Assembly: GCA_029378245.1 (NCBI GenBank)
Contig: JARKIF010000054.1
Span: 225,258-289,257, forward strand
DNA: 64,000 nucleotides
Source: Roridomyces roridus
Lineage: Eukaryota; Basidiomycota; Agaricomycetes; Agaricales; Mycenaceae
Direction of reading: 5' to 3'
Shown: in pieces, positions 36,901 through 47,118 of the stretch
Position numbering within the stretch: position 1 is the first letter of the stretch
How the letters are laid out: every line of letters starts with the position of its first letter
Program-made: the position numbers and the translations under genes
The notes under the pieces: model-generated
Told to the model about the DNA's origin: nothing
Seen by the model: the letters and a program-made list of their open reading frames with translations, nothing else
The model's database searches: none

Positions 36901-37310
36901 GTACTTGCCCTCATTCGTTTCTGTTGCTGAGCATCTACTAGTATGAAATGTATGTCGACATTCACGCGCGCAACCGAACGGTCGAAGCAGAGCTGGTCCC
37001 GCAAACCTTCTATGGCCAGCTGCAGCAGATCTATCTCATCCGACTGAACAACGCTGAAGCAATGCCTCAGTACAAGATTCCGCCCGCTCACTGCATCATC
37101 ATGGTGGTGATCCTCCCGTGCGACGTCACCGACATCGACGAGCGTTTGGATCTGCCTCGTTACAACAAAATCAAGACGCGGGGTGATGCCATTGACGCGA
37201 CGGCATTGCAGTGTATTGTTGGGCGCGTCTCTGATGGTCCTCGCGAGTGGAGTGTGGTGGACAGGAGTGGTAGCTTAGCTCGGGCCTTGTACTTGGACGA
37301 CGTTGAATAA
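33961..37310 (+). CDS. Tnp2-family transposase, right copy
   Basis: Mirror of the left transposase: ATG at 33961, long exon about 34670-36220, stop at 37308-37310. Wherever frames could be compared the protein is identical to the left copy, so both copies could supply transposase. Same introns and motifs as described there. Confidence 0.88.
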
Positions 37311-37351
37311 ATTGGATTTATCATCATTATATGTATCGTGCAGGGAGTAGA

Positions 37352-38099
37352 CTAAGAATGGGCCAACTCGGCGGCTTCTGTGTACGGACGCGCGAGCCCA
37401 AACAAACGCCAGGCAGCACGCGCCGAACTCCGCCAATCCTTCAATTCTGCTATGGCCTCCGACCACGCCACCTCTAGCTCGTCGCGCTCAGCCGTGAGCT
37501 CATGGACCCTCTTGTTCAGCTGGGTGACTTGCACTTGGAGCGTCTCGACTTCAAGGGAAAGCTCGTCGAGGAGGCTGTCTGGAAGCGGGTGTCATTTGCA
37601 TGGCCCGGCAGGGTACTGTCAGCACACACCTTTCTTGCCCTTCCCCCTCGGTTTTCACATCGGCATCCTCTTCATCCGAGCTGCCCAGCAGGTGATCCAC
37701 ATAGGTGTGCTCCCCCGTTTGCGAGTTCAGAGCCCCACCATAATCGTAGAGAGCGCTACGCGGCAAATGCTTCAGAGGAAATGACCGGAAAACAGATTGA
37801 CGCACCTTGTGTGTCTCTGACCCTCAGCTACGCAGCGCGGCGGGCGTAGTCTGAATGGAGATCTAGAGGGTGAGAGCGAGCGATCTCGGTCCTCGCGTTT
37901 GATTGGCGTCGTATCCGAGTCGTCGAGACGAGGGCGTTTAAATCTGTTGCCGTATGCCTCGGCGCGTTTTTCAGCTTCCAGGGCGTTGCGGAGGGGCTGC
38001 TTGTGCTGAGACATCTCGTCCCCATCGGCGAGGGTTGTAGCGGATGAAAGCTGGGGAGGAATTCACGGTGGTCGGTTGGTAAGTGTCGTCGTCGGACAT
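37352..38099 (-). pseudogene. Transposon accessory gene 1, right copy, frameshifted
   Basis: Mirror of the left coiled-coil gene, 2 bp longer. An extra base near 38037 breaks the frame after 'SPAFIRY', and the G-run at 37643-37647 is one longer than on the left, shifting the acidic region. Either the right copy is inactive for this gene or these are two sequence errors; the left copy reads cleanly. Confidence 0.65.
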
Positions 38100-38585
38100 G
38101 GTGCGCACGCGGGGTAGAGAAGAAAGAAAGGCGCGCGTCGATTGAATGACTCATGTATTTACTAGTATTAAAAGTTCATCCAAGGATTGGCTGGTGGACG
38201 ATGCAGAGAAAGCAACCTACTTCAGAATCAGCCAACTTTTGGTGGATTGAAACCAGCCACTGAGAAGCAACCTAAGGTGTAGCTGAAAATTGGTTGAGCA
38301 AAATCAACCTATGAAAATCATCCAAAGAAGAGCAGCCAAAGATTGGATGCCAGGTCGTTCGAGTTCGGAAACAGGATGATAGTGGGAAACAACCTAGAAT
38401 TGACAGCAACCTACAGCAGGATGCCGAAATGGCCATCAACCTACATTTGGTTGCCGGCAACCAACTTTTGGATAGCAATCAACCAAAGCCACCTTCACAG
38501 TGTGATGCAACTCCACACTGAGCTCGAAAGTGGGCCAGCGGTGAGACAAATGGGACATCTTCATGCAGAAACTGGGCAATTCATT

Positions 38586-39091
38586 AGGGTGTTTCACAGT
38601 AGAGGTTTTCGACCGGTTTTCGATGCTGGTTTTCGATTCAGTTTTCGAACGCAAAGCGACAGTGACCTGATGTGACCTTCTGATTGCACTCCTCGGCAAC
38701 CAGCGACACGTCACCGACATCCCGCCTCATCCCGACTCATTCCCGACTCATTCCCGCCTATGGTCCCGCCGCCCTCATTTTATGCCAGCATGAACCCGCG
38801 GGTTCAATATTATTATATGCGGGCATTTGATTGCCAATATGATTGTCTTGCGAAGAAAATGGTGTGGATCAAGCCCTTGAAGTCGAAGAATATGAGCCCG
38901 TCGCGCTGTGTGATGAGCGGGAGGTGAGCGGGACTCGGCGATCCGGCTGCCGAGCAGTGGGAAATCACTCGGGTGCGGTTGCCGAGAGTAAGGATCTTGA
39001 TAATCACTCGCTTTGCCGTGTCACACCGAATTGAAAACTGAATCGAAAACCGACGTCAAAAACCGGTCCAAAACCTACTCTGAAACACCCT
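38586..39091. mobile_element. 506-bp inverted-repeat element (MITE-like)
   Basis: Left end AGGGTGTTTCACAGTAGAGG and right end complement AGGGTGTTTCAGAGTAGG start imperfect inverted repeats of about 70 bp (both continue with GACCGGTTTT and GGTTTTCGATTCAGTTTTC). Flanked by ATT on both sides (38583-38585, 39092-39094; the left reads CATT), a 3-bp target duplication candidate. The interior has no coding capacity. Superfamily not determined; 3-bp duplications fit CACTA or PIF/Harbinger. Confidence 0.75.
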
Positions 39092-39309
39092 ATTGAAAAG
39101 CTGGATATGGTTCGGAAGAAAGAGTTGAAAGCGCCTATCAATCTCGTAACTGTTCAACAAGACTCATTCCTCCATAACCACCACTCCGCCTCAGACTCAT
39201 AGACGACTTGTCGACGACGCAGCAGAATTACGGACGTGGCCCAATGGTAGTGGATGGACGGAAGAAACCGTGCACTTGCTCTTGATCAGCCCCTGTCGTC
39301 CTGGGCTCA

Positions 39310-40327
39310 ATGTCTGCAGAGAAGAAGCCTTCCCCTCCCGAGAAGCGTTCTCGCAAGGAGACACCCGAATGCCGAGGATTCGATAGAGACATACCCGAGC
39401 TTTTCATGGTCTACTGGGGACATTTTCAAGAAACATCAGTCCGTCAACTCTCATCCCCCAATTTTCTGCTGGCCCAACCAATTGTTTCCTCAGGATACCG
39501 CAACCAACCGACTACTTTGTCAGTTTGATAGAGCTGGCAGAGCTGGTCTCAGGGTATTCGCGAACATCGCAGATCTCTCTCGGCAGCTCGTCTACATCGA
39601 CGTCGCATTGACCAACCGCCGCGGCATGCTTTTGGACACCCTGAGCGTTCGTCTGAGCTCGGAATATGACGCCGTAATAGATGCGCTCCTACGAGGTCTT
39701 GCCTCCCTCGCACATTACCTCCTCCTCCGCCGGGTGCCCCTTCGATCGCCTGGAAGTTGGTCACGTCTCCCCGTCGTGGGCATAGACGAGACGGTGGCGG
39801 ACTGGGGGCGCGCGTTGGACGAGGTGAAGATTCACATCAATGCCATCCAAGAGCGCTGGCCGGAGGTCATGAGCAAAACGCTAATGAAACTCGAGACACC
39901 TCCCTATCTGCCCTTTCCATTTTGGCTGCGCTGGTTGGATCCTTACAACACGGAAGCTCATATCCATAAGTTGACCAACAACCTCGCAAATATCATGGAG
40001 ACTGCCACCCGAGATGTCCTCGAGCTCATGCAGGCGTGCACCGGAATGGGTCTCACTTTCGAGGAAACGAGAGATTCTGCATCGGCAAATAACCTCCACG
40101 TAATCGAGACCGTACTCGATGCACTGATTGAGCTCAACACGGCGTTTATGAGATATCGAGCGGGTTGTTGGATTTCGAATCGAGTGGTCTTTGAACAGCG
40201 CAGGACGGAAGATCTGGGCGTGTCGCCTCTTAACGACTTGTTCTCGGAAGAAGTGGATTATGTGCACCAACACAAGATGATGTACGTTCACTATATAAAC
40301 CGATTCAATAAATACAGGTTCCGTTAA
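39310..40327 (+). CDS. Family 2 gene I, helical protein
   Basis: Paralog of gene H, separated from the main cluster by 29 kb. Exon 1 39310-39438, intron 39439-39493 (GT-AG, after 'FQETS'), exon 2 39494-40327; 320 aa. The basic N-terminus (EKRSRKETPE) is followed by 'LSRQLVYIDVALTNRRGMLLD', 'VKIHINAIQERWPEV', 'FPFWLRWLDPYN', 'EETRDSASANNLHVIETV' and 'FMRYRAGCWISNRVVFEQ'. The same single intron position as G and H supports common descent. Function unknown. Confidence 0.8.
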
Positions 40328-40393
40328 AGCATGCCTTGTGTAACAAACTTGCAAGGATTCGTTGACATCGGACTTGGAAAAAATTCTACATAC

Positions 40394-41712
40394 TCAGAGT
40401 TTCGACGGAACTAAAGGAGGCCGTAGCATCTCGAATATCCTCGTAGCTACCTGATGCGGCTTGACTACAGGAAGCTGAATATTGGGTAAGCCTTAAGGCG
40501 TAGAAGGCAATCGACAAGCACAGCACTCACGTAGTGTCCGACATCGTTGACGAATGCTATCGACGCCAGCTGATCGCGAGCCTCTGCACGATTCACAGCA
40601 ATGAGGTCGTATACAGCGGGAGGCCTGCGGTGAGAAGTTAGCTGTCGACATGATAGGGAGTGTCGATATCATGTACCATATATCCTGGAGAGTGCCTTCT
40701 ATTGTGTGCGTCGGCAGTTGGTCCAGGATTGTACGCAAAAAGGGGCCGGCGAGGAGTTGAGTGCCATTGTCCACGAAGCACGCGGTCTCTTGCTCGACGG
40801 TGGTCTTCGTCGTGATGAACCCGGGGCGCCCAGGATCTGGCATAAAGTACGTATCCTGGAATGTTGTCACAAATGGCTCAATACGAGTCTCATGCAAACT
40901 CACCTCCACGATACGCAAAACATCTGGAGAAAAGGATTTCCAAGGTGTATGTGTCTGGAACCATTTCATTGCGACTTGCTTGGACGGCCAACTTGAGGTG
41001 CGGCGGGCATTCGATCTTTTAACGCCATCGTACATGAGTGCGAGATACGGCCACACTTCGGGGCCCACGATAGGCGCTTCGACCAAGAAGAGGGACTTGA
41101 GAGGAATTGCGTGCCCATCTCGAAGGCCGTATTGCACAGCTTGAATGCTATACATTTCATTAGTACGAGCAGACAAGAGTAACCAGAGTCTTACAGAGAG
41201 CCGCCGCCACCCGAATGACCCGCACCAACAAGGTTCTTGCGTTCAGAGGCGGATAAGATGTCGGAGGTGAGAAACGCGTGAATGGCCGATGCATATTGGA
41301 GACTTGGGACTGTATTCGTGTCAGTCATCAGCTCCCTCCGACGGATGAGAACGCACATTGCACAGAGTAATGCTCTTTCAAAGCAGCCGCGTTCAAGAGG
41401 GCTGCTTCTCCATGGTTTGGACGCTCGACCACCCAGGCAGAGTGGACTCTGAATGATTCGGATGAGAGTCGAAAGAGTTGCTTGATTACAGGGAGCCAAG
41501 TGTCCTGGCCTGCACAACGGTGAGAACCAGAGTATTTTGAAGCTGGGTGACATACACAACGATATGCCCGACGCGAAGATGAACGTGAACCCTTCAGGAT
41601 CGCAAGCTTCAAGCGTATATCGCGTCGCGACACATTGGAGGGGACGGTCGTGGCAGTAAGCGAACTGAACGGACTTGGCTTGGAGAGGGTCCAAGAGTGT
41701 TTGAGACAACAT
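40394..41712 (-). CDS. Alpha/beta-hydrolase fold enzyme
   Basis: Soluble alpha/beta hydrolase (esterase/lipase-like), substrate unknown. The start at 41712 gives 'MLSQTLLDPLQAKSVQFAYC'. After introns the segment 'TLEACDPEGFTFIFASGI' leads to 'ALLNAAALKEHYSV'. The nucleophile elbow is 'NLVGAGHSGGGGSL' (GHSGG, Ser nucleophile), followed by 'LKSLFLVEAPIVGPEVW', a lid-like insertion, and the C-terminal catalytic His in 'VNDVGHYLPVVKPHQVA'. The last exon ends at TGA 40396-40394. At least five short introns. Length about 370 aa, typical for this fungal group. It appears intact. Confidence 0.85.
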
Positions 41713-42383
41713 GGGCGTGGGTCCATCCCGGAGATGCCACTGGCAGTTGATGGTTTGACCGGCGTATACGCGATTCAAGTTAAAGCAAAGTTAAAGCTAT
41801 GGTCAGCAGCTGGACACCACCGCAGAAGAATGGCCGACGACTGGAGCAGGGCTGAGGCAAATGACACGAGGCCGTTCGATGGACGATGGTGATGGAGCGA
41901 AGGAAGGTGTGTCAAACAAAGCAAGACTCGGTTGCTCGATTCTCAATTGCTCATATGCGAACCATCCCATTGAATGGAGAGAAAGAGAGATGGATTGAGG
42001 AGAGTACAGGCCAGATTATAGTAGTACAGAAAGAAAGAGATAAGCCTCGATATAATTCTAGATGAGAGGCGAGAGATAATAGTCTAGTAGTAGTAGAATC
42101 GAGGAGAGATGAAAGAGATCTATGGAGTGGAGGGAGAGAGCGAAATCTAGGGTCCGAGTCTAAGCAAGTTCGAGTCTAAGCAAAATAGTCAACCCTAAGG
42201 AACCGTAAGTAAAGAGCAAGAGCGAGAAAAGAGAAGGACGCACCGCAAGATCCCGTAGCCCATAACCAACTCGAAAATGACCCTGCAATACCCCCTCGAT
42301 CGCGACGCGTCCGTCCTCGAGGTCCATAACTTGCTGAGTTGTTGTTCTTGCTGGCCAGGGTGCAGGGAGTCCGATCGCGGGCG
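41713..42383. other. Spacer with GA-rich low-complexity tract
   Basis: No gene seen. About 41960-42180 is strongly purine-rich on the plus strand (repeated gagaga and tagtagtag runs). It holds the upstream region of the hydrolase and the 3' end of the next minus-strand gene. Confidence 0.4.
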
Positions 42384-43359
42384 CTACGCGCGTTTCCCAT
42401 GATACCACCGTTTCCGGCGTCGGCGAGATTGAGGAGGGTGGGTCGGAGGAGGTGGAGGTGGAGAAGGTGACGAGCGGCGAAGATGGGCAACAATATCGAG
42501 CTGAGGAATGCGGTCAGAAGATGAGAGAGATGGAAGGGAGGTTGCGCACCAAGAGTAGAATCCAAACTAAATCCCAAGCGCAACGCGTCGTCGTTGGACG
42601 GAAATCTACTTGCGAGGCGAGGGATACGACAAGAGAATGCAGCTAAAAGGAAGAGTCAGACGCGTTGAAAGAGGAAGAGAGAGGCGACGCACCTGGCCCA
42701 TGGCCCACGAAGTCAATTCCCCCACAAAGACTCCCGAAACTCTGATCTGGAAAGAGCAATGAGAACGAGAAGAAAACACGCTGCAGGAAACGTACCTTTC
42801 TGACACGAACCAGCAAACAACCCAACAACCCAAACAACAGATCCAGCACGAAGCGGACTCCAAAGGAGGCGAGATGGTGCTCGACACTCTCGGCGACGTA
42901 AACATCACTCTGAGCTCCCATAACGTGGTCATACAACATCATCTTTGCTCCTTCCACCAGCAGCGACGACAGCAGACGGCTGGGGTCGCGAGTCGCCGTT
43001 TGAGCAATGGCGAGCCAGGCGGGAAACCACTTCTCGGCGAGGTCGATGTCGAAGTCGGAGAAGATATCGAAGGGCGACATGACGTGTGGGGTGGGGAGAG
43101 TGGTGGGTGGCGGGAGCTCGATGGGAAACTTGAGCAGGAGGAGTGGTTCTACGTCGAGTCAGCAAAGGCAGAGAAGAGATTCCGAGCAATGCTTACCCCA
43201 GGCGCAGACTGGAGCAGAGCTGTTGGTGGTGGCGGGCTTGAGGGAGTCGGTTGTAGGGACGACAAGCCCAGGCGAGGAGGACGAAGGCAAGTCGACGCTG
43301 GCGAGCAGGGAGCTGCCGACGAAGACGAGGACGAGGCGACGAATGTGGCGAGAAAACAT
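42384..43359 (-). CDS. Hypothetical secretory or membrane protein
   Basis: The start at 43359 gives a signal-like N-terminus (MFSRHIRRLVLVFVGSSLLA). The first exon ends at 43197 in phase 1; an acceptor near 43147 restores the frame (EPLLLLKFPIELPPP). Then 'SPFDIFSDFDIDLAEKWFPA', 'LVEGAKMMLYDHVMGAQ' and a hydrophobic segment (FVLDLLFGLLGCLLVRV) follow before the next intron. Later exons give 'ELTSWAMGQ', 'LHSLVVSLASQ' and a basic tail ending in TAG at 42386-42384. No known domain. The C-terminal exons are less certain. Confidence 0.5.
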
Positions 43360-43559
43360 TGTTGTGGTACTTGGTAAAGTGAAGAACAAACAATGGACGC
43401 CCGCATTTTATACTCGCAAGCCCTGGTCCCGTGCCAATGGCGGTGTTTGATTATTTTGCGGCTGTGCTGAGTTATTCGTCACGGGGTCGTGAAATCCTAT
43501 AAAAGGCAGTCGGGATCCCCAATTTGGGTTTTCTTCTTCCTTTCCTTTAGCCATCATGT

Positions 43560-44940
43560 AGTGTCTCAATAGTATGCGCATTTGAGGAACTCGCCCAGTG
43601 TCAAATGATAGAAGCAGCCATCCCCGTCACGACATATTGAAGGTTTCGCCGCCGAGGGCATTTAAGTGCGTCGTCCACAATGCTCAAACTGGTGCTTTCC
43701 ACTGACGGCAGCAAGTAAGCCTTGCAGTTGCACGCAGGCCAATTTTGTCCTCAAAACGCGACAGAACAGGGAAGGACCAAGGACTTCAAGTACGTTTGCT
43801 TCCAAACTATAGAGAGGACATGAATCCAAGGCACCAGTATCATTCTCTTCAAGCGACAACAGACCCATCTCCTTCGCTCGCAAGACGACAAACACGTTCG
43901 GGAATCGTCAGGCTCGGTGACGGAAAGGGCGGGCGCTGAGGTTTCTCGAGGTCCTGAGGGGTGGACGCGTTTCGCTCGTAAGTCTTCTGCCAGTGAGACC
44001 TTTCCCAAAGTATCGAATCTCGACGCCCGATTCCTACAGCCTGCTCTGCTCTCCATCATTCCCATTGCCCAGACCCATCTCCATCGCTTGAGGATCGACA
44101 AACGCGCTCGGGACGACACAGGCGTGAACAGACATTGCTCGACCACCGATGGCTCTTGCTGCGCAGTCGAATGGCGTCGTGAGGGGTGGTCGTCCTGCTC
44201 TTTGTCCTGCTCGTAAGTCTTCTGAGGCTTCCACTTCAGTATCCAATCTCAACGCCCGATTCATACAGCCTTCTCCCTGCTCTTCCATTCCACTACGGTC
44301 CGAGTCGTGTCTTGAACTGAAAGTCTGGGAAGGATGGCCATGTGCGTGCGTCTTCTCTCTTCGGAGATTCCGGTGTTCTGGCTGAAGGTCTTGCAATTGC
44401 AGGCGTGGAGAGAAGAGAGTTGTTCGTCGGCGCGCGACGGCCCGGCCATCGTTGTCATAGCGACGATGACTGCAAGACCGACGGCCGATCTGTCCGAGAT
44501 GCTCGACGTTGACTCGACGACCGACTGCAACTCAAGACTCAGTCGAGCCATATCGCGTCTCTTGTCGTCCTCAATGTCGACTTCCCTATTGACCATGACT
44601 TGAGCCCACTCGAAGTTGGACGGGTCCCAGCAACAACGCGCCTTAACGTGGTCATCGCCTTCTTGTTGACTATGAATCGAGCCCACTCGCTTCCAAGTTG
44701 GACGGATCTTAGGGTCGACCAGCACGACGCGCCCATCCGTTTTCCGACACGTTTGAAAAACCAGAAGGAAGGAACAGAATCAGCCCGCATTGGCGGCCCT
44801 TCGTTAGGATTTTGGCTGTCCTTGGTGCGCATTGCTCCACTTTTCTTCGTGGTCCATAGTCTCAATCTAGCAAAGGTCCATTCTACCGAAAGTACAAAGC
44901 GAGCGCCAGAACCACGCACACCACGTTCCGCATTGCCCGA
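43560..44940. other. Gene-poor region with diverged tandem repeats
   Basis: Two units about 235 bp apart (43940-44060 and 44170-44290) share 'tcgtaagtcttctg' and 'cgcccgattc' followed by 'tacagcct'. Two further blocks (44590-44640 and 44650-44715) share a segment 'cgtccaacttcgagtgggctc' when read on the minus strand. Open frames exist on both strands but no consistent gene model was found. Probably a decayed repetitive gene. Confidence 0.45.
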
Positions 44941-45099
44941 ACAATGCACACCCTTCTCAGCCATTCCAGTTCTTCCCTGAGCTCAGCAGCTTCGTTGGTT
45001 CGAGGGAATGGCACGTTGGGCTTTCCAAGGAACTTGCAGGGCGGCTCCCAGCCACTCCCCAGCTCATACTCGAGCAACCTCTCCTACTTGGGCATAGTG

Positions 45100-46358
45100 C
45101 GCGCGATACCGACCTCTCACATTCTTTCGCGCCTCTTCAGCCGTGCTTGCACCGAACCCATCCGTCATCCACTTTCGCATTGATCCAACCACTCTGCGCA
45201 AGCACCAGTCGCTCAGGGTCGCCAAACCGCTGAACTACATTGAGGAATCAGCAGTGGTATGTGTCCAATACATCTCTCGTCCATCACCGCCAACCTCCTG
45301 CTTCAGCCGTTTCCGTTGAATGAGTCCTTCAAACCTCCTCCACCCATCTCGGACAATACACGAACGCGGATATGGAAACGACTACATGGCGGACCCGGAG
45401 AGGAATACCGTCCGCGCGCTTTCTCGGGCTTACCACCTCAGCTTGAAACGCGTCGAAGCTATCCTTCGCCTCAAGGGTCTCGAGGCTGCATTTATACAGG
45501 TTCGTGTTGCCCCGGGCCTACACGCATGATGTTTCAAACGATTAGTCTTGAAGACACCCACATGGTTTCAACTTTTTTATTTCTTTATGCTGATCCCTCG
45601 TTTATGCTTCGACTCGAATGCTCATTATTCCACAGGTATTCCTTCCCGTTTGACCTACCTCTACTCCTCAAGCACACCTTCTTGTCTAGGATGTGAGTTG
45701 GTTTCCTTTCTCTTGTTGCTGATGATACAATACTTCATTCGCGATACTGTAAGACCATTCCGGTGCCCTTACATCACCGGAAATCTGGTTAAATCGATTT
45801 CAACCCCATCTGACGCTCTTCTGCGTCCTATCTCTCGTCTACACAATACTGACGCATCTCCACAGGGCAAGCCTCTGCAAACAGGGTTCCAGTGGGGCAT
45901 GGAGATGATCCTGGGGGTCAACAACGAAGGCATCGACCGCGTTGACATGCACACCGTGGATATACTGGACCAGGACGAGAACCGTGATAGCGCCCGACAG
46001 CGTTTCCAGCGTCGATACTGAGAGTCTATGCCAGACGATGGCAAGGTTTGTGTTCCGTCTCTTTCCCCGCCGAGTTCTTATGCCCTTCAAAGAATCTCTC
46101 CTCCCCGCATCCCTTCAGCACGCCAAGCGCGTCGCTGAGCGTTCTGCTCAAGCCGCCCGAGACCGCAAATATTCTCCCCACCTTATGCCGCGCTTGAAAG
46201 ACACGGACGTATTCAAGTCGCCTCGGCAGAAGGTGCAGACCGTCGAGCGACTAGGTCGACTGCCGATTCACTTTGTTGACGTTGGCGGCAAGCTCCTTGA
46301 CGTCGAGGAGCGGCTACGGAGGATATCTGCCAGGGGGCAGGAGGCAGGCTATGACTAA
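45100..46358 (+). pseudogene. Mitochondrial small-subunit ribosomal protein mS45 (Bot1p family), damaged
   Basis: The Bot1p/mS45 family is a mitochondrial ribosome component. Conserved pieces in order: 'PFPLNESFKPPPPISDNTR' (45307 on), 'YMADPERNTVRALSRAYHL' and 'VEAILRLKGLEAAFIQ' (to 45500), a 366-bp intron, 'GKPLQTGFQWGMEMILGV' (45867 on), and 'LPIHFVDVGGKLLDVEERL' to TGA near 46358. Between the first two pieces two bases appear lost near 45371 and the frame changes with no splice signal. After 'FQRRY' a TGA (46019-46021) stands where the family has Trp. The following intron joins in the wrong phase. The N-terminal targeting region could not be modelled. Pseudogene, or a gene with several sequence errors. 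Confidence 0.65.
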
Positions 46359-47118
46359 GCGGCGGTCGGAGGAGAAGGTGCTGCAGGGTGCTGCAAGGGA
46401 GGATGAAAGGGAGGAATGCGGCGCAGAGGGTGAGGAGGGCGGCGGTCAAGGAGTTTGAGGAAACGGTGGTGTCGTAGATACCTTTTTTGGCGTTCAATGG
46501 TCAAAGATTCCACCGCTCTTGCACTCAGTATCCATAGATATCTTGCCGCTTGCAATACGCTTGGAATTATGTACTCCAGACTCCGGTGCAAGTTGACGAG
46601 GTTCTGGCAGTGGACGCAGCACTGAGGAGTCGAATGATCTCGAGCATTGGGTCGTTTGAACTTACTACTTCAGAGTCCGCGAGAGCGGCGCTGGGAGCTT
46701 GCTAGGTAATTGCTAGGACCTCTCGAGCTGAAGTCGTTGGTACCGGTTATGACTGGCCCGACGGATCAAGAACAAAATCTTATCCTTCTCGTTCATCTAT
46801 CTTCTTTTCAATGGTTAGAACTCTGGTTGCTGCTCTCGACCTTGAGATTCACGTCGACTCAAACGCGTTCATCCGATGCAGCGGAGTCGTCAAGCGCCTA
46901 ACATAAACATCACTGGCCCCGCCCAGTCTGGACTCGTCACAATCCTGGAGACCGACCAAGCGCAGTTCTGGACCGGTCTCGTACATAAATGTCTTTGAAA
47001 CAGCTCTCGATGCGTCCTCGTCCTCCATTCCTTTCCCTTTCTTCCATACCACCAGGCCGGCCTGCTCCCTCTTCACTTCACTTCCGATAAACCTATCGCG
47101 TGTTTCTGGATATTCACC
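46359..47118. other. Spacer upstream of NADPH oxidase
   Basis: No gene seen in 760 bp. The last 100 bp are pyrimidine-rich (ctctcgatgcgtcctcgtcctcc and similar), as expected near a fungal transcription start for the NADPH oxidase gene. Confidence 0.4.

Larger units (their letters stand above)
30787..38502. mobile_element. Plavaka/CACTA-like Tnp2 DNA transposon, right copy
   Basis: An inverted second copy with the same termini and genes as the left one. It is flanked by TGAT on both sides (30783-30786 and 38503-38506), longer than the 3-bp GGA of the left copy, so the exact boundary may be off by a base. The Tnp2 and accessory genes look intact, while the coiled-coil gene has two 1-base length differences that break its frame. 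Near-identity with the left copy implies a very recent origin or ongoing gene conversion. Confidence 0.87.
23041..38503. repeat. 15.5-kb near-perfect palindrome made of two transposon copies
   Basis: The left arm 23041-30755 is the reverse complement of the right arm 30787-38503, around a 31-bp unique spacer (30756-30786). Comparing matching reading frames I found only four differences over about 7.7 kb: substitutions at 28396/33146 and 29200/32342, a G-run length change at 23896-23899 versus 37643-37647, and one extra base in the right arm near 38037. Differences in stretches I did not compare base by base are possible. Confidence 0.95.

Noticed and set aside
23041..38503. Palindrome as a pure assembly fold-back artefact
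   Set aside because: Not fully excluded, but the unpaired 31-bp spacer, separate candidate target duplications, different outer flanks and a few base differences are better explained by two real insertions.
40394..41712. Annotating the alpha/beta hydrolase as a toxin-biosynthesis enzyme
   Set aside because: That label is common for this fungal family by transfer only; no biosynthetic cluster is present here.
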